From: Flavobacteriales bacterium
GTDB lineage: Bacteria > Bacteroidota > Bacteroidia > Flavobacteriales_D > SKUL01
Reading direction: 5' to 3'
Assembly (NCBI GenBank): GCA_007129985.1
Contig: SKUL01000113.1
Location: 1 to 6,662, forward strand
DNA: 6,662 bases
Positions 1 to 5,976 of this stretch are shown here, piece after piece (the stretch's first letter is position 1; every line of letters begins with the position of its first letter). Under the pieces are notes generated by a model. It did not search any database. It was not told the origin of the DNA and saw nothing but the letters and a program-made list of their open reading frames with translations. A program made the translations under genes and the position numbers.

Positions 1-32
1 TGCCGGTGGTGAGGTAGGAGAAGGAAAGTCCA

Positions 33-202
33 CAGGCGAGGACGCCTGGTTTACGAAAGCGTAGCGCACTTCGACAGGCTCAGCAAACCGCGCTACGCTC
101 AACAAGTCTCAATTTCAAATTAATAAACGGATGTTCGGTGTAGCCTACTTCGACAGGCTCAGCAGCACCCGCTACGCCGCGGCCCTCAGGACCTCAGGCC
201 TT
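33..202. repeat. Structured intergenic repeat, copy A (direct repeat of 1726-1873)
   Basis: This stretch is repeated in the same orientation at 1726-1873. The best block, 122-180, matches 1793-1851 at 57 of 59 positions. It contains three inverted repeats: CAGGCG/CGCCTG (33-38 and 43-48), AGCGTAGCGC/GCGCTACGCT (58-67 and 90-99), and CGGTGTAGC/GCTACGCCG with one G-T pair (136-144 and 171-179). The loops of the second and third each carry the 18-mer ACTTCGACAGGCTCAGCA (68-85 and 147-164). It lies just downstream of the minus-strand gene that stops at 231. The organisation resembles REP/MITE-type intergenic elements; this is inference. It encodes no protein, and it may also act as a 3' end structure for the neighbouring transcript. 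Confidence 0.85.
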
Positions 203-230
203 CGATTATTCTTGTTCAGGGTGAAATACC

Positions 231-1592
231 TTACTGAAAAACAACCTTTTTAGATTGGACTTTGCCGTCAGACACAATGGTAAGGTTGTACATCCCGGGT
301 GCTAAACCCGTGCTGTTCATGTTTACAATGTACTGGCCCGGGGCTTGCCTGCCTTCGTTTTGTTGGATGACAATGCGTCCCACTGAGTCAAACAGGTACA
401 GCTCAACATCTGCATCGTCCAGAAGCGTGTATTGCACTTCGAAGGGTCCTTGCGTAGGGTTGGGCACACACTTAAATTCAGCAATGTTCTCTGCAATCTC
501 AGATACCTGCGTAACACAAAAAGCCTCACTCATCCCAACGCGAATCATATACACATCGTTGGAAAAGCAACCACTTGTACAGTCCATATCATCAAACTGA
601 CCAAAAATGTAAGCACTGGAGTCTGCTGCGTCGTGGCTGCTTATGCCTACTTCCATTACATCTTCATCGGTATTAAACAAACGAGCTTTGACAACCATTT
701 GATCACCGGGAAAGACAGGCATTGTAAAATTGCCCCCAAAGAGACTAAATAACGATTCCCAATGGTAGGCGCCAGGAGACCAGATCTGACCAGCATAGGG
801 GTAAAATATATCCGTTCCTGCGACAAAATCAAGGCCATAACTTGTCCACATAAATATATCCAAAACGACCAAGGTGTTTTGGCTTGTGTTGCTTCCAAAG
901 TGTGCTCCCAGGCAACAAATCTGGTCGTTCTCTGTAAACGAGTACACCATTCCAACCTCAAATACAGAACCGCTCCCCATGTCTGTGGTGTAGGCAATAG
1001 CTTGTGGTTGATCCCGGCTTAAGAATTCAAAAACCAATAACTGACTATCTCCCAAGTAAATGTCAGCAAATGAATTGATATTGAATGTCCTGCTCGTTGT
1101 TGGAGGAATAGAATCCGATGGCTGGTCGGAGTGAATGGTGTATTGTATGGTATGACTGCCTGTTACCTGTGGAGGGATAAAGTCATAAACAACAAGAGCG
1201 GCGGTGTCTCCGGGTGCTATGGATAAAGAGTCCGAGAAAAAAGTTTCGGAACCGGATGAATTGGAGTAATTGATTTCAAGGTATACACCCGTGATGACAG
1301 TCGTGTCGAGATTTGTAACATAAGCGGCAAAGTCAAGGGGTCTTATTTGACAAGATGAGTAGGTGGTGTACTCCAGATGAAGTAAGGGGTCTTCACCGGG
1401 TTCAGGTATTTTGTGGTAACTGGCTTTTACAATTTTGAGGCTTGTTGAAATGGAGTCAGGGTCGGAGAGAAGCAGGATAGATGCAGGATTGACAATGGTT
1501 GATGTCAATTTGGAGGCTTTTGATTCTTCTTGAAGTTGAGTGAGCAGCAGAATAGTCAATAAAGCTGCACTTAAAACGCTTTGTTTGGGCAT
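231..1592 (-). CDS. Secreted protein with T9SS type A C-terminal sorting domain, function unknown
   Basis: A 453-aa exported protein in the reading chosen here. The start is the ATG at 1592 because it places a signal peptide at the N-terminus (MPKQ, then a hydrophobic stretch at residues 7-19). An ATG at 1601 adds three residues and is equally possible. A TTG at 1688 would bury the signal peptide and is unlikely. Residues ~83-170 look like an Ig/CARDB-type beta-sandwich (alternating beta strands, 'APGDT' turn). Residues ~175-360 form a Cys-containing beta-rich region (CC at 226-227, C338, C342, C359) that I do not recognise. Residues ~374-453 are a typical Por secretion tail: 'VPNPTQGPF', 'VELYLFDSVGRIV', 'LAPGMYNLTI', ending in KKVVFQ. 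Such proteins cross the outer membrane through T9SS and are released or anchored at the surface. The gene stands alone between two direct repeats. A TATATTTC box (1622-1629) resembles the TAnnTTTG promoter element but has no clear upstream box. The ligand or substrate is unknown. Confidence 0.9.
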   Translation of the reverse strand: MPKQSVLSAALLTILLLTQLQEESKASKLTSTIVNPASILLLSDPDSISTSLKIVKASYHKIPEPGEDPLLHLEYTTYSSCQIRPLDFAAYVTNLDTTVITGVYLEINYSNSSGSETFFSDSLSIAPGDTAALVVYDFIPPQVTGSHTIQYTIHSDQPSDSIPPTTSRTFNINSFADIYLGDSQLLVFEFLSRDQPQAIAYTTDMGSGSVFEVGMVYSFTENDQICCLGAHFGSNTSQNTLVVLDIFMWTSYGLDFVAGTDIFYPYAGQIWSPGAYHWESLFSLFGGNFTMPVFPGDQMVVKARLFNTDEDVMEVGISSHDAADSSAYIFGQFDDMDCTSGCFSNDVYMIRVGMSEAFCVTQVSEIAENIAEFKCVPNPTQGPFEVQYTLLDDADVELYLFDSVGRIVIQQNEGRQAPGQYIVNMNSTGLAPGMYNLTIVSDGKVQSKKVVFQ

Positions 1593-1988
1593 AGCTAGCA
1601 TGGCAAGTAGGTTTGGTTGGTGAAATATACAGGAATTAATTGATTCTGATAGACTGAGATTGAACGTTCTGAGCTTAACTTTGGCCAATCTTAGATTCCT
1701 TATCGGTTCTAGAAGATGATTTCTTCAGGCGAGGAAGCTTGGTATACGACAGCGTAGCGGGACGCTACGCTCAACAAGTTTTAGTTTAAATCAATAAACG
1801 GATGTTCGGCGTAGCCTACTTCGACAGGCTCAGCAACACCCGCTACGCCGCAGCCCTCAAGGCCTCCGGCCTTGCGTCTTACATTGGTTCAAGTTTGCAG
1901 TGCTTTCCATGTTCAGCAATCTATCTCGAAAAGTAGCGCACGCTTCGTACTTCAATAAGCCCAAAGAATCAAGCCCTGGTAAGCGCGC
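1593..1988. other. Intergenic region between the 453-aa gene and the S74 fragment
   Basis: About 396 bases with no supported gene. It contains the upstream region of the 453-aa gene (1593-1725) and repeat copy B (1726-1873). The AT-balanced stretch 1874-1988 shows no clear hairpin terminator or promoter. At 1933-1947 a short GTAGCGCAC...TTCG string resembles the start of the repeat hairpin and may be a degenerate repeat fragment. I see no tRNA-like or other RNA structure here. Confidence 0.6.
1726..1873. repeat. Structured intergenic repeat, copy B (direct repeat of 33-202)
   Basis: Second copy of the element at 33-202, same orientation, upstream of the 453-aa gene. The first hairpin here is short: AGCGTAGCG/CGCTACGCT (1751-1759 and 1763-1771) with only a 3-base loop, because the 21-22 bases carrying the first core 18-mer in copy A are absent. 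The second hairpin is a perfect CGGCGTAGC/GCTACGCCG (1807-1815 and 1842-1850) around the 18-mer at 1818-1835. A further small hairpin, AAGGCC-TCC-GGCCTT, closes the copy at 1859-1873; its counterpart in copy A is degraded. Compensating or neutral differences within the arms suggest that structure is maintained (inference). Confidence 0.85.
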
Positions 1989-2504
1989 CTATTCCGATGA
2001 TTGCCCCGACTCAACGGCATCCAGCCGCTGGCTAAGCTTTTGAATTACCTGCTGAAGCTCTTCAATAAGTTGCTGCTGCTCTTGAATGGCTTGCGTAAGG
2101 ATGGGAACCATTCCAACATAATCAACAAAGTGATAGCCGCCCACAGGCTTGGCTTCACTCCTCGACTCGTGTGGTTGTGTGGGGTCATCAATCAGCTTGT
2201 TGGTGTTGACCAATTCAGGAAAAACGGAAATCATTTCCTGTGCAACGAAGCCAAAGGAGGTTCTCTCGGGGTCAAAGCCCATCCCGGGAAACTCGTCTGC
2301 TTTCCATTGGTAACTTTTGGGTTTCAGCTGCATCACCTTCTCCGGGATTGACAGCTCTTCCAGAGGGCGTATATCTTTTTTCCAGCGCTCGTCAGAAACG
2401 AAATAACCGCCGGTTGCCAATACGTCACCCTGAAAAACTCCTGCCCAACCTACAATTATATTTGTCACCGTTCCGCGCACCCCTGTGCCGGCGGCCTGGT
2501 TCAA
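1989..2504 (-). CDS. Tail-fibre-type S74 intramolecular chaperone domain, probable 5'-truncated remnant
   Basis: The frame is open from 2528 to the TAG at 1989-1991, giving up to ~179 residues. The only upstream initiator is a TTG at 2504 (171 aa), and no ATG precedes the domain. The sequence 'GWAGVFQGDV...GGYFVSDERWKKDIRPL' followed by 'GFVAQEM...VFPELV', 'VDYVGMVPILTQAIQEQQ' and a terminal coiled coil (~residues 138-165) is the hallmark of the S74 (endosialidase-type) chaperone domain. In known members this domain trimerises the preceding fibre and cleaves itself just before the Ser of the S-D-x-R-x-K motif, here Ser37. That motif is intact. The piece has no signal peptide and no fibre body of its own. 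It lies 76 bp beyond the stop of a 434-aa tail-fibre-like gene, in a different frame. It is most likely the 3' end of a disrupted surface-fibre gene. A functional TTG-started small protein, or an assembly error joining two parts, cannot be excluded. Confidence 0.75.
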   Translation of the reverse strand: MNQAAGTGVRGTVTNIIVGWAGVFQGDVLATGGYFVSDERWKKDIRPLEELSIPEKVMQLKPKSYQWKADEFPGMGFDPERTSFGFVAQEMISVFPELVNTNKLIDDPTQPHESRSEAKPVGGYHFVDYVGMVPILTQAIQEQQQLIEELQQVIQKLSQRLDAVESGQSSE

Positions 2505-2580
2505 TCCGGGGAATTGTCCGTGTATGTATCACCAGAGGCTTGAATGAAAGGGGAGTGCACGTCGGTGAGAGCACTGTTGT

Positions 2581-3885
2581 CTATTTTCGGCCAAGGTTTT
2601 CCTTGTATGTCGGAGCTTTGCTGAAGCGCCCTTTGTATGAAACCAAGCGAGTATCCCCGTTTTCTGATGTAATCATCTCATCATTCCTCGTGGCAACAAT
2701 TTGATAGGAAAAAGGAATCGTAGAAGAGCCCTGATTAAGTTCCTTTACGGTAAATCCAAAGCTCGACTTATTGGTAACATACACGCCATTGCACTCACCT
2801 TCAGGCTGAATGAAAACCTTCAACGGATGCGTCTCATCAACGATGATGTTTCTGGTGATAATTGGATCCAATTCAATGTATGTTTCTCCATTCACGAGCT
2901 GGCCAACACCGTAGTCTTGAAAAACAGCTTCCGGTGCTTCAGGGCAAACCAAAACCACGTTTTCCTCATTCGTGTCCTTCACAATGGTGCTCACTAAACC
3001 AACGCCAATAATCTTGTAATAAGCCAACCCGGACCAATGTCCAACCTGCCACTGTGCACCGAAATTATCCTGAACTACGATGCCATCGCCTATTCCAGGG
3101 GTTGAATAAAACGTGTACAATCCGGTAACGACACCGGAAAAAGAACCACCTGATCCGGCCACGAGGGCGTTGGGAATTCCATTCTGACCCACAGCGCTAA
3201 GACCTGTCCCGGATGCGTTTGCGTTTAATGAATAGATAGTGCTGATTCCGCCCAATGTGGTGTTGAAATTATCTCTAACATCAAGCCGACCGATGAACGC
3301 GGTGGTGTTAATTCCAACGCGGCCGTTGTTACCTACGCGTATCCTTTCAGTACCGCTCGTTGAAAAAGCAAGCGTATTGGCCGCCGGCCTGAACATACCC
3401 GTATTTGTACCTCCCGTTCCCAACCATGCGTAGGTAGGCTGGACGGCGTCGCCATTGTTTTCGCTTCGAAGACGTCCGTTGGTGGTAAACTCAAATCGCA
3501 AAGCGTTGTTGGTGCGGATGCGCAACGGGAAGTTGTTGATTGTACCCAGAAAGTTAGCCGCAGTTATTCCGGTATTTCCGGTTGTGCTCCATCCATCTCC
3601 ACCGTACAATCTCACCCAATCGGGAACTGCAGGTGTTCCGGCATTGTAGTAAAAACCGGGCGTGTTGTTGGTTTGGTATATCAGAAGACTCGCAGCGGGG
3701 TTGGCGATGGCGTTGCGCTGTGCCAGGGTCAGTCGTGGTATAAGAAGTCCGCTGTTTGCGCTCAATATGTCCAACATGGCAGAGGCGTCTGGGGCAGTCC
3801 CTGTTGCGTTAATCGCGATGTTCTGAGCTGAAGTCGAAAAAACCGTAAGCATCAAAACAGCCAGAAATAGCAAGGCTTTATTCAT
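2581..3885 (-). CDS. Exported tail-fibre-like surface protein of Bacteroidota type
   Basis: A 434-aa protein starting at an ATG with a clear signal peptide (MNKALLFLAVLMLTVFSTSA, likely cut before QN). Residues ~22-95 carry the module common in Bacteroidota tail-fibre-like proteins: 'APDASAMLDI...GLLIPRLTLAQRNAI...GFYYN...WVRLYG'. Residues ~150-200 hold 'TGMFRPAANTLAFSTSGTERIRVGNNGRVGI', typical of fibre bodies that precede an S74 chaperone. Residues ~288-425 are a conserved C-terminal module ('YYKIIGVG.VSTIV', 'CPEAPEAVFQDYGVGQL', 'HPLKVFIQPEGECNGVYVTNK') that I know as a natural C-terminus in this family, so the gene may be complete without S74. No T9SS tail is visible. A promoter matching the phylum consensus lies 26 bases upstream of the ATG. 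An S74 fragment lies directly downstream out of frame, so loss of a longer C-terminus, or recombination between paralogues, is also possible. The precise role is unknown; adhesion or surface fibre is inferred. Confidence 0.88.
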   Translation of the reverse strand: MNKALLFLAVLMLTVFSTSAQNIAINATGTAPDASAMLDILSANSGLLIPRLTLAQRNAIANPAASLLIYQTNNTPGFYYNAGTPAVPDWVRLYGGDGWSTTGNTGITAANFLGTINNFPLRIRTNNALRFEFTTNGRLRSENNGDAVQPTYAWLGTGGTNTGMFRPAANTLAFSTSGTERIRVGNNGRVGINTTAFIGRLDVRDNFNTTLGGISTIYSLNANASGTGLSAVGQNGIPNALVAGSGGSFSGVVTGLYTFYSTPGIGDGIVVQDNFGAQWQVGHWSGLAYYKIIGVGLVSTIVKDTNEENVVLVCPEAPEAVFQDYGVGQLVNGETYIELDPIITRNIIVDETHPLKVFIQPEGECNGVYVTNKSSFGFTVKELNQGSSTIPFSYQIVATRNDEMITSENGDTRLVSYKGRFSKAPTYKENLGRK

Positions 3886-3910
3886 GGTTCAACGTTTTAA
3901 GTAAGCTAAA

Positions 3911-3945
3911 CAAAAATAGCTCTACGAAGTATCAGTAACAACAAA
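3911..3945 (-). promoter_or_regulatory. Bacteroidota-type promoter for the 434-aa gene
   Basis: Read on the minus strand, a TATTTTTG box (3911-3918) is an exact match to the phylum's -7 consensus TAnnTTTG. An upstream TTG (3939-3941) lies 20 bases away, within the known 17-23 spacing, and overlaps a TTTG (3942-3945). The -7 box ends 25 bases before the ATG at 3885, which leaves a short leader. The 138-base gap upstream of this gene shows no hairpin terminator after the preceding 650-aa gene, so some read-through from that operon is possible. Confidence 0.6.
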
Positions 3946-4023
3946 TGAGACAATGATTTATTCACATTGCTTTACTCTATTTGACGCTTATTCAGAGCTT
4001 TGGTTGTTTAGCACAAATGAAGT

Positions 4024-5976
4024 CTATCGCACAACTCTACGTGTGTCTATCACCGCGCCGTGCTGTTCGGTAAAACGGATGAAATACACACCACGACTGT
4101 AGGTGCTGAAATCTACGGCGAACGTTTGCACTCCTTTGGCTAAAGCCACCTGCTGTACCCTAAGCGGATTGCCCGTAACGTCCATGATTTGAACATGCAC
4201 CTGCATACTATGTGGCGTACTGATTTCTACCTGAAGCCCGTTGGAGGTGAGTGGGTTGGGATGGAGATTCAGAATTTTTGTTGAGGTCTCTCTGTGTTCA
4301 ATTATAACAGGCCCGAAATACTCGTAACGTCCGTCGAAATCGGTTTGTTTGAGACGGTAATAGCAATCTGAACGGGGCGCATCTTCATCACGATACACGT
4401 AGGAACTCAATGAAGTGGTAAACCCGGATGCCAATACTGTTCCGATTACGCTGTAATGATGACCATCCGATGATCGATGAATTTCGTAGAAATCTGCGTT
4501 GATTTCAGTGGCTGTTTTCCAGCGCAGCACATTGGTGTTTTCTACGCGTAAACCCGAAAATTCGAGCATTTCCACCGGCAGGGGCGTACAGTTGAGCGTA
4601 GCGCCGTTCTGTAGGTTCCAGTTGAGATTGAAGGGAGTAGTGTTGGAGGTGAAGTTGTCTATCACAAGGATATACACTTGACCAGCGGTGACATTAAGCC
4701 CTGGAACCCAGCCGTTGCCCCCAGCACCCTCACTGTATGTTGTAAATGGTGAAGCGAACTGGGGTGAAGAGTATATGGCATGCCCGGTACCGGTATCATA
4801 GCTTCCGGTGGCATTATTGGTGCTGAACCCCGAAGCATAAGAGCACCTGATTGGAGGTCCGGGCGGGGGACAGATATCAGCCGATGTACTACCTTCAGGA
4901 AAGGGCCCCCAAACAGCAAAGTCATAGTCAACTCCTACGCCGGGCGAAATTGTAAAGCCGATATTGCCATCCGTTGCAGGCGAAAACAAATACCACGACG
5001 TTTGGTTTTCGCCCGAGAGCAAACATCCTTGATTGCTGCTGTTTAAGTCAACTATAGACCCTGAACCGCTGCTGTTTCCAGAGAACGTGGCGTCATCACA
5101 AACTGTTGTACCCCCTACACAGTCGGTGGGTGGAGCAGGGGGAGGAACCCCGCATGTATTACATGAAATGGAGGCTTCCCAGCCCGGAAAGGTAACCGAG
5201 CCATCAGAATCGAATAAAAAGGTTAAACAGCCGGAGGCATTGGTGGCCGCAAGAGTAACACCATTTAGAGCCGTTCCGGTATAGGTTCCGATTGCCGGAG
5301 AGCTTGTGTTGGGCCCGTCATAAACAACCATAAAGTCCCAGCCGGTTTCAATACTGAATTGCGAAAAGAACATATTGATACATTCCCCGGAAACATCAGG
5401 GCAGAACGTGGTAACTATAAATTCGTTGTTGCTGTAGTTTCCTGCTGGGCCACCGGTATCATAGAAATTCCCTTCGCAGGTTGTGATGGTACCGCCGGGG
5501 TTGTTGTAATTATCGCCCGGACTCACGCCACAAGATACGCAGGCCCAATAAAGCCCCATACAGCTTGCCTGGGGCTGGCAGTTGAACCGACTCACCAACA
5601 CGTTCACTGTTCCCGTGAAAGTGGCTGTCCATGTGATAGTTGAAAGTAGTCCGCAACCCGGAAAGTCATCGTTGTACTCGAGGGCGCCGGCGACGCCACC
5701 TTGGCAGCCAGGAGCGCCGCCTGCAAAAAGTGTAAGTTGGGTATCCCACGTACCACCGTTACAGGTGGTCCATGTGTAAGTTTCGCCAGCTGTAACATTG
5801 AACACAGCGTATTCTCCACCAAACATGCAAGGATCCACTGTAACGAGTGCGTTTGATGTGGTTGACTGAATGGCAGCAGGATATTGTGCAGTGCAATTGG
5901 TACACTGTCCAAATATTTCATTCGCGTTAAAAACGAACAAAAAAATAAACCCGATTAACCACAGGCCTTGTTTCAT
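4024..5976 (-). CDS. Multidomain secreted protein with CUB-like domain and T9SS type A sorting domain
   Basis: A 650-aa exported protein. A signal peptide covers residues 1-23 (hydrophobic core 5-17, likely cut before QCTNC). Residues ~44-148 form a Cys-rich, PPC-like beta domain ('FNVTAGETYTWTTC', 'TLFAG', 'TGTVNVLVSRFNC'). Residues ~157-272 resemble a CUB domain ('CEGNFYDTGGPAGNYSNNE', 'WDFMVVYDGPN', 'GCLTFLFDSDGSV..GWEASISC'). Residues ~285-463 are a second PPC-like unit ('TSWYLFSPATDGNIGFTISP', 'DYDFAVWGPF', 'GQVYILVIDNF'). Residues ~466-560 are the linker frequent before sorting tails ('PLPVEMLEFSGLRVENTNVLRWKTATE', 'YYRLKQTDFDGRYEYFGPV'), which is fibronectin-III-like. The sorting tail is ~564-650 ('LHPNPLTSNG', 'VQIMDVTGNPL', 'RGVYFIRFTEQHG', ending RRVVR). 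No catalytic domain is seen, so an adhesive or carbohydrate/protein-binding role is inferred. Its ATG overlaps the TGA of the upstream small gene (ATGA), indicating co-transcription and translational coupling. Confidence 0.93.
   Translation of the reverse strand: MKQGLWLIGFIFLFVFNANEIFGQCTNCTAQYPAAIQSTTSNALVTVDPCMFGGEYAVFNVTAGETYTWTTCNGGTWDTQLTLFAGGAPGCQGGVAGALEYNDDFPGCGLLSTITWTATFTGTVNVLVSRFNCQPQASCMGLYWACVSCGVSPGDNYNNPGGTITTCEGNFYDTGGPAGNYSNNEFIVTTFCPDVSGECINMFFSQFSIETGWDFMVVYDGPNTSSPAIGTYTGTALNGVTLAATNASGCLTFLFDSDGSVTFPGWEASISCNTCGVPPPAPPTDCVGGTTVCDDATFSGNSSGSGSIVDLNSSNQGCLLSGENQTSWYLFSPATDGNIGFTISPGVGVDYDFAVWGPFPEGSTSADICPPPGPPIRCSYASGFSTNNATGSYDTGTGHAIYSSPQFASPFTTYSEGAGGNGWVPGLNVTAGQVYILVIDNFTSNTTPFNLNWNLQNGATLNCTPLPVEMLEFSGLRVENTNVLRWKTATEINADFYEIHRSSDGHHYSVIGTVLASGFTTSLSSYVYRDEDAPRSDCYYRLKQTDFDGRYEYFGPVIIEHRETSTKILNLHPNPLTSNGLQVEISTPHSMQVHVQIMDVTGNPLRVQQVALAKGVQTFAVDFSTYSRGVYFIRFTEQHGAVIDTRRVVR

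Noticed and set aside
2..64. Possible 3' end of a plus-strand gene (20 open codons ending in TAG at 62-64)
   Set aside because: It is short, and half of it lies inside the repeat, whose second copy reads differently; no protein family signal.
33..202. Integron attC-like site flanking a gene cassette
   Set aside because: GCTCAAC fits RYYYAAC, but there is no matching GTTRRRY core at the other end, no integrase, and the hairpin order does not match attC.
262..600. Plus-strand open frames opposite the minus-strand genes
   Set aside because: They are shadows of the well-supported minus-strand proteins, with no domain, signal peptide or coding character of their own.
1593..1688. Upstream extension of the 453-aa protein from a TTG at 1688
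   Set aside because: It would put 32 residues before an obvious signal peptide; ATG at 1592 or 1601 is a better start.
68..1835. CRISPR array from the three 18-mers at 68-85, 147-164 and 1818-1835
   Set aside because: The spacing is irregular (61 and about 1650 bases), there are no spacers of constant length, and each 18-mer lies in a hairpin loop of a larger repeat.
2554..2575. Hairpin AGTGC/GCACT as terminator between the two ORFs
   Set aside because: The stem is only 5 bp with a 12-base loop, and no T-tract follows on either strand.
2501..2583. Single-base sequencing error splitting one gene into the 434-aa and S74 ORFs
   Set aside because: One indel cannot join them: the 434-aa frame stops at 2581-2583 and the S74 frame is closed by TGA at 2529-2531, so at least two frame changes would be needed.
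1989..3885. Prophage or phage tail operon because of tail-fibre-like and S74 domains
   Set aside because: No other phage genes are present. These modules are common in chromosomally encoded secreted Bacteroidota proteins, and the 434-aa protein has a signal peptide.
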